Positions 1-5,614 are shown, counted from the first letter of the stretch. The stretch: 5,696 bases of DNA from Candidatus Magasanikbacteria bacterium GW2011_GWC2_45_8 (GCA_001001925.1 LCLH01000037.1:1-5696), one strand, 5' to 3'. Program-made: numbers and translations. Notes: generated by a model not told the origin, from the letters alone.

Positions 1-124
1 TCTTATGCAACTTGGATTTATAGACCGTACACAGCGCGGACGCATTGCTACTCCTTCCGCGTACGCGCATCTTGGCAAACAACCCCCCGCCAACACCAGA
101 TCACTTTTTAATTCTTCTTTATGA
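1..124 (+). CDS. ruvB: RuvB C-terminal end (Holliday junction branch-migration helicase), partial
   Basis: This is the last 40 codons of a gene cut by the left window edge. The frame begins at base 2 and the TGA stop is at 122-124. RuvB is the AAA+ motor that, with RuvA, drives branch migration of Holliday junctions in recombinational repair in the cytoplasm. What is visible is the end of the winged-helix DNA-binding domain, with QLGFIDRTQRGRIATPSAYA followed by HLG. This matches the family pattern in which E. coli RuvB ends with a similar QQGFLQRTPRGRMAT stretch. A roughly 15-residue variable tail (KQPPANTRSLFNSSL) follows; such tails are not conserved. The ATPase domain lies outside the window and cannot be judged. 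The stop overlaps the next start as ATGA, which implies co-transcription and probably translational coupling with the small membrane protein. The identification is firm despite the short fragment, because the RTxRGRxAT motif is distinctive. Confidence 0.9.
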   Translation, partial: LMQLGFIDRTQRGRIATPSAYAHLGKQPPANTRSLFNSSL

Positions 125-375
125 CATTTCCTTTATATTTAGTCTTATTCCCTTACTATTTTTTCCTCGCAATTTTTGCCATCATGGCGCTCATTGATGT
201 CTACCATTTGGCGCGTTTCAGTTCCGTAAATTTTGGAAGTTTTTTAGCAACCTTTTTATTTTTGAGTGGCACCATATACATTTTGTATTGGACGTTCTCC
301 GTACTCTCTCCGATTGATTTTCAACAAATTGTTACCACATTCCAAAATTTCACTCTTAATCCGCCTCTTTATTAA
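121..375 (+). CDS. Small two-helix membrane protein, function unknown
   Basis: This 84-residue protein is not one I recognise. It has two strongly hydrophobic stretches, about residues 5-25 (rich in F, Y, L) and 39-62, separated by a short polar turn (VYHLARFSSVNFGS). This predicts a helical hairpin in the cytoplasmic membrane. The tail after residue 63 is polar, with several F, Q and T residues. There is no signal-peptidase site, cysteine or catalytic motif. The ATG overlaps the ruvB stop (ATGA), and the TAA is followed after 5 nt by the start of the PH-domain membrane protein. The gene is therefore embedded in a tight chain, which supports it being real. The most natural inference is a membrane partner of the PH protein downstream, but nothing in the sequence proves it. 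No Shine-Dalgarno sequence precedes the ATG, so translation may depend on ribosomes finishing ruvB. Confidence 0.75.
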   Translation: MTFPLYLVLFPYYFFLAIFAIMALIDVYHLARFSSVNFGSFLATFLFLSGTIYILYWTFSVLSPIDFQQIVTTFQNFTLNPPLY

Positions 376-380
376 TCCTT

Positions 381-929
381 ATGAACTATTCAACCATTAT
401 CAGACAAAAAAGCTATGAACATATTATTTATGTTCTGCGCCAAAGCCCTTGGATGCTCGCGCCGCGCGTTATTGTTTTGATTATTCTTATGGCGGTTGGT
501 TATGGCGTATTTTTTTTGCTCAAACTTGTAACGCCTGACGTTTTCTTCCACCCGCTGTGGGGAGTGTTGCTTTTACTGCTCGGAAGCATTTACGCGCTCA
601 CCGTTTGGTTATTTTTTTATACCTCGCTTATTAATTATTTCTTGGACTTGTGGATTATAACCAACGACCGCATAGTGAGCATTGACCAGCGCGGACTTTT
701 TTCCCGTACCATGTCAGAACTTGATTTGTATCGCATCCAAGACGTCACCTCTGAAAGCCACGGACTTTTCGCAACAATATTTTATTACGGAAAATTAACC
801 GCGCAGACCGCGGCGGCGAAAGATTTTTTTATTTTTGACAATGTTCAAAATCCGCATCACATGCGAGAAGAAATAATACGGCTCGCGGATGAAGACAGAA
901 AATATCACGCGCAAGCGGCGCAAATGTAA
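381..929 (+). CDS. Membrane protein with bacterial PH (bPH2/DUF304-like) domain
   Basis: This 182-residue protein starts with a polar segment of about 25 residues (SYEHIIYVLRQSP), then two transmembrane helices at about 27-50 and 58-82, then a cytoplasmic domain at about 86-165. That domain reads as a bacterial pleckstrin-homology fold of the bPH2/DUF304 kind. It opens with YFLDLWIITNDRIVSIDQRG, continues with LFSRTMSELDLYRIQDVTSE, and contains FYYGKLTAQTA. The 'hWIITNDRIV...G.F.R...ELDLxRIQDV' pattern is the family hallmark. Such proteins are widespread in CPR and Gram-positive bacteria, but their ligand and role are mostly unknown. The tail (about 160-182) is charged and probably helical. 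The gene starts 5 nt after the upstream small membrane protein without a recognisable ribosome-binding site. It ends one base before the stop codon of the converging SpoIID-like gene. The family call is confident; no biochemical function can be assigned. Confidence 0.85.
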   Translation: MNYSTIIRQKSYEHIIYVLRQSPWMLAPRVIVLIILMAVGYGVFFLLKLVTPDVFFHPLWGVLLLLLGSIYALTVWLFFYTSLINYFLDLWIITNDRIVSIDQRGLFSRTMSELDLYRIQDVTSESHGLFATIFYYGKLTAQTAAAKDFFIFDNVQNPHHMREEIIRLADEDRKYHAQAAQM

Positions 930-930
930 A

Positions 931-2739
931 TTACCACATCTTCTGCACCTCCGTGCCGCGATAATAATAGTTTAAAATTTCCTCCGCGCTCGTGCCTTTT
1001 TTGGCGCGTATGAGCGCGTCGTGCGTGGACATTCCCACACCGTGCCCCAAGCGTTTATGTCCTTTGTCATACGGTGTTTTAACAGAGACAAGCCACGCGC
1101 GCGTACCGCGCCACACCTCGCTCCACGCGCGCGTGCGGCCAGAGGACTGCGCAAAATACGGCGTGGTAACAGGTTCGTCTTTGTATGTAACAACCACGCC
1201 GCGCGTTTCCTCCACGGCTTTAACCCATGAAGGGTTTGCATTCTCTCGCACCACACCTTTATAAATTTGATCATACTCCGCATCCACATGAAATCGTGCA
1301 CGAGAATGTTTTATTGGATTTTGTATCGCTTCATAAGCAAAACTTCGCGTCGCAATGGAAAGCGCTTTCAAAAATTCCACCGGCACGCCTTCACCAGCTT
1401 CCGCGAGTCCATTTAAATATGCTTCAATGGGAAGTTCGTTGATGACCCAGACATGCCCTGTGGAATAGCGTATTTCCAACGCACCTCTGAACCGATTGTA
1501 ATTAACTTTTGTGTTGCGCGCTTGAAAATTTTTAAGGTTACTTAAGGTAAATACGCTTGCTGACTGAACACGCGGAGAAAGACGCAACAGCAGAGCACTC
1601 TCTGCATATCCCGTATCATTTTGCGCACTATACATCTTTCGCGCGTCATTATAAAAAAGCATAATTGATTGCCCCGCCGGAATCTGACCATGTAGCACGC
1701 CCTCTGCATCGCGCAATTCATAATCATTGTCAGAAACAAATTCAATCGGTTCACTCGTGCGATATAAACCAACACGAATACTCGGTGTGCTTGTCGCATT
1801 GAGAATTTCTGATGCGACGGTTGAGGTTACCGTGTTCGTGGCAGACAAAATTATAAGGCTCTCATCATTCCAAAGATTGGTGGGGAGACCCGTGCGCGCG
1901 TCTGGAGTGCTTGTTGCAGAAAGTTCATTATTAGTTTGAGGCGTAACGATTTTTTCTTTGACCACCCGCACTGTTACGGTAGCCTCTCCCTCATTTATCC
2001 ATGCGGTATTTTCCGCGGCAAGTTGAAATTTAACCGCATACGTTCCAATTTTTTTTGGCGCCCGTATATAAAATTCAACAAACCCAGCGCGTCCGGGACC
2101 AACCAACGCGTCGGCAATTCGCACTACTTGTTTTGTACTCATCCATGACGCATCATAAAAAAAATTTGACGCGCTCTTTGCCGTGCGTGCGTAGAGAGAA
2201 ATAAAACTGCGGCCTTCTCGCCGCCAGTTGTATGATCCTTCGTTTGTATATTTGAGCCGTATCAGTTGCCGCTCGCCCGACAAAAGCTCTATGTCAGGAG
2301 GCGCGGTGGCAAGATTGGCGGCATACTCCGCGGTTGCGGCGTTTGCCGTTTCAACGCCCAACACAGTGCGCGCGCCAAGAGCTACATATTGCAAAACAGC
2401 ATCACGTAAAAGACCCGATGCGGGTACAATAAAAGAGGATACTCCATTGACCGCCGAGCCTTGTGTTGCGGCATCTTGATCTATAACACGCATTTCAATG
2501 AATGCAGGCGCAAACGCGTAACGAATATTCATGGTGCGTTTGAGCGATTGTTCCGCCACGCGAAAACTCGTCGCCGCTGCCACAACAATAAAAAAAGCCA
2601 CTGTCAAACTAAGAAAAATTCCTTGCTTGGCACTGGCTGTTTTTGCTTTGTGGTGATCTCGCGCGCGGCCGTACAATTCCGCATATACTTCCAACGGCCG
2701 ACCGAATTCGCTCCAATAGTTCTTAAAAAACTGTTCCAT
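931..2739 (-). CDS. Membrane-anchored SpoIID/LytB-type peptidoglycan lytic transglycosylase-like protein with Ig-like domain
   Basis: This 602-residue protein probably cleaves or remodels peptidoglycan glycan strands outside the membrane. Residues 1-39 are polar and cytoplasmic, and residues 40-57 form one transmembrane anchor. Residues about 148-260 resemble an NBR1-type Ig-like domain: LKYTNEGSYNWRREG, then GPGRAGFVEFYIRAPKKIGT, then VTVRVV. A Ser/Thr/Asn-rich linker at about 262-320 contains ATSTP twice. IRVGLY at 321-326 is the usual entry to LytB-type regions, and about 400-602 is the SpoIID domain. Aligned by eye to SpoIID, E447 in GLAEAGEGVP sits where the catalytic glutamate lies, followed by LKALSIATRSFAYEA. 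Other conserved blocks are YFAQSSGRT (528-536), the GHGVGMS motif (565-571) and the EILNYYYRGTEV ending. I see no cysteine, so the zinc-linked cysteines of B. subtilis SpoIID are absent. TRAW occurs twice (536-539, 546-549). In a non-sporulating organism, a vegetative wall role is inferred. The start is chosen for its position after a strong promoter and before the anchor. Confidence 0.87.
   Translation of the reverse strand: MEQFFKNYWSEFGRPLEVYAELYGRARDHHKAKTASAKQGIFLSLTVAFFIVVAAATSFRVAEQSLKRTMNIRYAFAPAFIEMRVIDQDAATQGSAVNGVSSFIVPASGLLRDAVLQYVALGARTVLGVETANAATAEYAANLATAPPDIELLSGERQLIRLKYTNEGSYNWRREGRSFISLYARTAKSASNFFYDASWMSTKQVVRIADALVGPGRAGFVEFYIRAPKKIGTYAVKFQLAAENTAWINEGEATVTVRVVKEKIVTPQTNNELSATSTPDARTGLPTNLWNDESLIILSATNTVTSTVASEILNATSTPSIRVGLYRTSEPIEFVSDNDYELRDAEGVLHGQIPAGQSIMLFYNDARKMYSAQNDTGYAESALLLRLSPRVQSASVFTLSNLKNFQARNTKVNYNRFRGALEIRYSTGHVWVINELPIEAYLNGLAEAGEGVPVEFLKALSIATRSFAYEAIQNPIKHSRARFHVDAEYDQIYKGVVRENANPSWVKAVEETRGVVVTYKDEPVTTPYFAQSSGRTRAWSEVWRGTRAWLVSVKTPYDKGHKRLGHGVGMSTHDALIRAKKGTSAEEILNYYYRGTEVQKMW
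985..1018. repeat. Long GC-rich imperfect inverted repeat inside the 3' end of the SpoIID-like gene
   Basis: CGCGCTC (985-991) pairs with GAGCGCG (1012-1018). Inside it GTGCC (992-996) pairs with GGCGC (1003-1007) around a six-T loop, with one G-T pair and a 4-nt bulge (1008-1011). That gives about 12 pairs. It lies 56 nt beyond the stop of the converging PH-domain gene. There is no T-run after the stem on either side, so it is not a canonical intrinsic terminator. It may be only a by-product of codon use. Confidence 0.4.
1093..1134. repeat. Two exact 12-nt direct repeats within the SpoIID domain
   Basis: CCACGCGCGCGT occurs at 1093-1104 and again at 1123-1134, exactly 30 nt apart and therefore in frame. 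On the coding (minus) strand both copies encode the TRAW tetrapeptides at residues 536-539 and 546-549, flanking SEVWRG. This could be a small internal duplication or coincidental reuse of codons at a conserved structural segment. Confidence 0.5.
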
Positions 2740-2757
2740 GGCTTTTATTTTTGTTTT

Positions 2758-2783
2758 TAAATGAGTGTATTTTTGCTCATTTA
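2758..2783. repeat. 8-bp perfect inverted repeat at the predicted 5' end of the SpoIID-like mRNA
   Basis: TAAATGAG (2758-2765) and CTCATTTA (2776-2783) are perfect reverse complements separated by 10 nt. The element starts right after the predicted minus-strand transcription start (about 2784), so in RNA it would form a hairpin at the very 5' end of the SpoIID-like message. As DNA it could instead be a dyad operator just downstream of that promoter. The symmetry is directly visible; the role is inference. Confidence 0.5.
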
Positions 2784-2790
2784 TGTATAT

Positions 2791-2819
2791 AGTATAGCAA
2801 ATTTAAGCGTTTTTGTCAA
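2791..2819 (-). promoter_or_regulatory. Sigma-70-type promoter for the SpoIID-like gene
   Basis: Read on the minus strand, a perfect -35 box TTGACA (plus coordinates 2814-2819) is followed after exactly 17 bp by the -10 box TATACT (2791-2796). This is a near-consensus housekeeping promoter. Transcription should begin near 2784, giving an untranslated leader of about 45 nt before the ATG at 2739. The leader is A-rich, contains the inverted repeat at 2758-2783, and shows no Shine-Dalgarno sequence. Confidence 0.85.
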
Positions 2820-2838
2820 TTTTAAATTCTTGTATAAT
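2813..2838 (+). promoter_or_regulatory. Probable promoter for the flippase-ligase pair
   Basis: A perfect -10 box TATAAT lies at 2833-2838, 29 nt before the ATG at 2868, predicting a start near 2845 and a leader of only about 23 nt. The best -35 match, TTGTCA at 2813-2818, is 14 bp away, which is short. At 16-18 bp there is only a T-rich stretch. The -35 candidate overlaps the -35 of the opposing promoter. The -10 is convincing; the -35 is not. Confidence 0.6.
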
Positions 2839-2867
2839 GAGCACAAAACTGCTACCATACCACTCGT

Positions 2868-4292
2868 ATGTCCTTCCCTCACGCACTGCGTAATACCATC
2901 TATCAACTCTTAGGCCGAGCCCTCTCGGTGCTTTTTGGCATCTTCGCACTGGGAATTCTGACCCGCTATCTTGGAACGGAACAATTTGGCTGGTACACCA
3001 CCGTCATGACCTTTTTGCAATTCTTTGCCATTATCGCTGACTTTGGACTCACGCTCATTACTACGCAGATGATCTCGGAGCCTAACGCACAAGAAAACCA
3101 TTTAATCAACAACATTTTTACTCTGCGCTTGGTAATTTCAATCGTGTTGTTTGGGTCGGCCTGCGCGCTTATTTGGTTTATGCCATATAACAATGAAATC
3201 AAATGGGGCGTGCTTGCGGCGAGCGGCGCTATCTTTTTCATTTCCTTGCAAAATATCCTCCAAGGGCTTTTTCAAAAACATTTGCATATGGAAAAAGTCG
3301 CACTTGGCGACGTGCTTGGACGCGCTATTATCTTTGCGGGATTTGTTGTTGCCGTGCTTCTCAAGATGAATCTCATGACAATCTTTCTTGTACATGTGGC
3401 GGCAAACGCTCTGCAATTTTTTCTTCTTTACTTTTTTACTGCGCGTTACATAACTCTGCATTTTGCATGGCACGCGCCCACCATCAAAAAAATATGCACG
3501 CGCAGCTGGCCAATTGCCATTTCCATGGTATTTAATCTTATTTATTTAAAAGCCGATACACTGATTTTGTCGCTTTCACACACGCAAACAGAGGTTGGTT
3601 TGTACGGTGCGGCGTATCGCGTCATTGAAGTTTTGAGTGCCATTCCGGTAATGTTTATGGGTATTGTTTTGCCACTTTTAACGTATCATTGGAGCGCAAA
3701 TAAAATGGAATTCAAATCATATTTCCAAAATACGTTTGATGCAATGACGCTTATGGGATTGCCTGTAGTGGTGGGAGGTATTATGGTAGCTACACCGCTC
3801 ATGAGTACCTTTGCGGGCGCTGCTTTTGCCCCTTCTGGCGCGTATTTGCAAATACTTCTACTTGCCCTTCTTGCAATATTTTTTGGCGCGCTCTCGGGGC
3901 ATACCATCGTCGCACTCAACAAACAACGTGTCATGGTATGGGGATATGTCATTGACGCGATTATTTCTTTTATTTTGTATCTGATTTTAATACCGCGTTT
4001 TGGCGCGCGCGCGGCGGCGTGGATTACCGTATTTTCCGAAGTATTTATTTTATTCATGACGTGGTATGTGGTGTGGCGCGAGAGCCATTTAGTGCCGCGT
4101 GGCAAAACATTTGCTAAAATTATTGCGTCATGCACAGCAATGGGAATCATATTATACGTTACCCGTGCGATTCCTCTTTTTGTTCAAATCAGCGCAGGAG
4201 CAGGCACGTACATTGGCATGATATTCGCAACCAAAGCACTCACTCCGACAGGCGTTCGCGCCTTATTTAAGCACACATCCCACGCCGTATGA
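2868..4292 (+). CDS. Wzx-like oligosaccharide (lipid-linked glycan) flippase, MOP/PST family
   Basis: This 474-residue polytopic membrane protein is predicted to flip undecaprenyl-diphosphate-linked oligosaccharides across the cytoplasmic membrane for surface glycan or glycoprotein assembly. The N-terminus shows the family pattern: NTIYQLLGRALSVLFG (about 9-24), then LTRYLGTEQFGWYTT (31-45) and ADFGL (57-61). The second half starts at about 212 and has the conserved KADTLILSLSHTQTEVGLYG (228-247) followed by AAYRVIEV, where a D residue sits in helix 7 of MOP transporters. I count roughly 12-14 hydrophobic helices. The length is normal for the family, so the gene looks intact. It heads a two-gene unit: its TGA overlaps the next ATG (ATGA). 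A TATAAT box lies 29 nt upstream, and no Shine-Dalgarno sequence precedes the ATG. The glycan carried cannot be told from sequence. Other MOP members such as MurJ (lipid II) are less likely, given the PST-style motifs and the partner gene. Confidence 0.88.
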   Translation: MSFPHALRNTIYQLLGRALSVLFGIFALGILTRYLGTEQFGWYTTVMTFLQFFAIIADFGLTLITTQMISEPNAQENHLINNIFTLRLVISIVLFGSACALIWFMPYNNEIKWGVLAASGAIFFISLQNILQGLFQKHLHMEKVALGDVLGRAIIFAGFVVAVLLKMNLMTIFLVHVAANALQFFLLYFFTARYITLHFAWHAPTIKKICTRSWPIAISMVFNLIYLKADTLILSLSHTQTEVGLYGAAYRVIEVLSAIPVMFMGIVLPLLTYHWSANKMEFKSYFQNTFDAMTLMGLPVVVGGIMVATPLMSTFAGAAFAPSGAYLQILLLALLAIFFGALSGHTIVALNKQRVMVWGYVIDAIISFILYLILIPRFGARAAAWITVFSEVFILFMTWYVVWRESHLVPRGKTFAKIIASCTAMGIILYVTRAIPLFVQISAGAGTYIGMIFATKALTPTGVRALFKHTSHAV

Positions 4293-5575
4293 CACTTCTT
4301 GTCCTCGTGTTTGCGCTACTCCTTGGCTACCTAACCGCCCGCCGCACGGTATATGGCGTGTATGCCGTTCTCGCGCTTTTACCCTCTTATCTTATACGGT
4401 TCACCATTGGTAAAATACCCTCCACTTTGCTTGAAGTTTCAATCCTCGCCGTTGCGCTTGTATGGTTTTGTAAACTGCCACATAAAAAAATTTATAACCC
4501 CGCACAAACGCGCAAACTTTTTTTGCATAGTGGCGTACTAACCGTGTGGTGGTATCTCACGCTTTTTTTTATTCTTGCTACTACTCTTGCCGCATTCATC
4601 TCACCCTCCCATGTTGCCGCGCTTGGTATTTGGAAAGCATATTTTATTGAGCCACTCATATTTTTTTCAGTATGCATTAGCACAATGCGAACGCGCACAG
4701 AATTGCGCACGGCGCTTGATTTTCTTTTCATTGGCGTTGCTTGTGCCGCCACCATATCAATCATACAAAAATTTACCGGCTGGTGGATACCCAATACTTT
4801 TTGGCAAGCTGTGCTCACGCGGCGCACAACAAGCGTATATGGATACCCCAATGCTTTCCCCTTAATTGCGGCGCCACTCATACCATTTATATTTTTTCAA
4901 ATCCGCGAACATTCTTCCCATATTGCGCGCTCGCTCTACATATTACTCGGTCTAAGCATGCTACTTGCTATACTTTTTACAAAATCAGATGGAGCACTTG
5001 CGGGTCTTGGGGCGGGGCTTCTTGTTGCGGGAGTGTGGTACAAACCAACGCGCCCCTACATTGCGTTATTTACATTCCTTACGGCGCTCACTATTTTCTT
5101 CATTCCTCCACTCAAAGAATTGTTTGCTTCACATTTTCTTTTTCAAAAATTCTCCGGGCAATTACGGCTTTCCATGTGGCAAGAAACATTGGAAATGCTC
5201 AAAACGCACCCGCTACAGGGCGGCGGATTGGCAAATTATCAAAGTGCAGTTTTCCCCTACCATACGCTTCAATGGGCGGAAATTTATCTCTATCCGCACA
5301 ACATTTTCCTTAACTTCTGGACTGAAACGGGATTGCTTGGGCTTTTGAGTTTTCTGACTCTTGTTGTGTTTTTCTTTGTACGCGCAGTAGCATTATGGCT
5401 CAAAAATCATTCATTCACTGTCAAAACCGCGGTCATTGCCATGATTATACTGCTTGTGCACGGACTTGTTGATGTACCCTACTTTAAAAATGATTTATCT
5501 GTTGTTTTTTGGCTTATTATAGCGATTATTGTGCTGGAAGAAAAAAGAATTCTCCTCCAAAGCCAGGCATCTTGA
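4289..5575 (+). CDS. O-antigen ligase/polymerase family protein (Wzy/WaaL/PglL-like)
   Basis: This 428-residue protein has roughly 10-12 hydrophobic helices and one larger polar region at about 286-335, the layout of the Wzy_C (O-antigen ligase) family. Visible landmarks are TTSVYGYPNAFPL (180-192), KSDGALAGLGAGLL (232-245, the family's 'SRgaxlgl' position, here with D for R) and RLSMWQETLEMLKTHPLQGG (293-312). PHNIFLNFWTETGLLGLLSF (336-355) has the usual H337-N338, and HGLVDVPYFKNDLSVVFW (391-408) comes near the C-terminus. Members use lipid-linked glycans to polymerise chains (Wzy), load them on lipid A (WaaL) or on proteins (PglL). Sequence alone does not separate these. If the host is a CPR bacterium without LPS, polymerase or protein O-glycosyltransferase is more plausible than lipid A ligase. 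The gene overlaps the flippase stop by ATGA and so is translationally linked to it. The terminal TGA lies inside the -35 region of the tRNA-Gly promoter. Confidence 0.85.
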   Translation: MTLLVLVFALLLGYLTARRTVYGVYAVLALLPSYLIRFTIGKIPSTLLEVSILAVALVWFCKLPHKKIYNPAQTRKLFLHSGVLTVWWYLTLFFILATTLAAFISPSHVAALGIWKAYFIEPLIFFSVCISTMRTRTELRTALDFLFIGVACAATISIIQKFTGWWIPNTFWQAVLTRRTTSVYGYPNAFPLIAAPLIPFIFFQIREHSSHIARSLYILLGLSMLLAILFTKSDGALAGLGAGLLVAGVWYKPTRPYIALFTFLTALTIFFIPPLKELFASHFLFQKFSGQLRLSMWQETLEMLKTHPLQGGGLANYQSAVFPYHTLQWAEIYLYPHNIFLNFWTETGLLGLLSFLTLVVFFFVRAVALWLKNHSFTVKTAVIAMIILLVHGLVDVPYFKNDLSVVFWLIIAIIVLEEKRILLQSQAS

Positions 5576-5600
5576 ATAACTTTAAACAACTTGCTATACT
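5572..5600 (+). promoter_or_regulatory. Promoter of tRNA-Gly, overlapping the upstream stop codon
   Basis: A -35 box TTGAAT (5572-5577) and a -10 box TATACT (5595-5600) are separated by exactly 17 bp. The predicted start near 5607 leaves only about 8 nt before the mature tRNA 5' end. The -35 box contains the TGA stop (5573-5575) of the O-antigen-ligase-family gene, so the tRNA can be transcribed independently without any added intergenic space. Confidence 0.75.
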
Positions 5601-5614
5601 ACAATCTGTTAAAT

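Noticed and set aside
992..1442. Several 70-109 codon frames on both strands across the end of the SpoIID-like gene
   Set aside because: All overlap the conserved SpoIID domain in other frames. They give Arg-rich or low-information proteins and arise from the GC-rich codons there.
3686..4150. Open frame of 154 codons on the minus strand opposite the flippase gene
   Set aside because: It lies wholly antisense to a well-recognised transporter. Its translation shows no domain, and it has no promoter or neighbour. It is a shadow of the coding pattern.
2868..4292. MurJ (lipid II flippase) identity for the transporter
   Set aside because: The N-terminal TRYLGTEQFGWYTT block and the helix-7 KADTLILS...EVGLYG block match polysaccharide-type (PST/Wzx) members, and the partner gene is of the O-antigen ligase family.
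510..4570. Eight-base homopolymers in envelope genes (T at 510-517, A at 2157-2164, T at 4563-4570) as phase-variation switches
   Set aside because: Runs of eight are common in AT-leaning Phe/Lys-rich membrane genes. They lie at ordinary FF or FFY codons, and all frames are intact.
4741..5313. Open frame of 190 codons on the plus strand within the O-antigen-ligase-family gene
   Set aside because: It is an alternative frame of a clear polytopic membrane protein. The translation is Cys/His-rich with no family resemblance, as expected of a frame-shifted reading.
122..5575. Possible use of code 25 (UGA=Gly), as in some CPR lineages
   Set aside because: TGA ends RuvB, the flippase and the ligase-family protein at expected lengths and is absent inside frames. 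The glycine tRNA has anticodon GCC, not UCA.
5576..5614. Terminator between the ligase-family gene and the tRNA
   Set aside because: No hairpin with a T-run is visible in this 39-nt gap. The sequence is better explained by the tRNA promoter.
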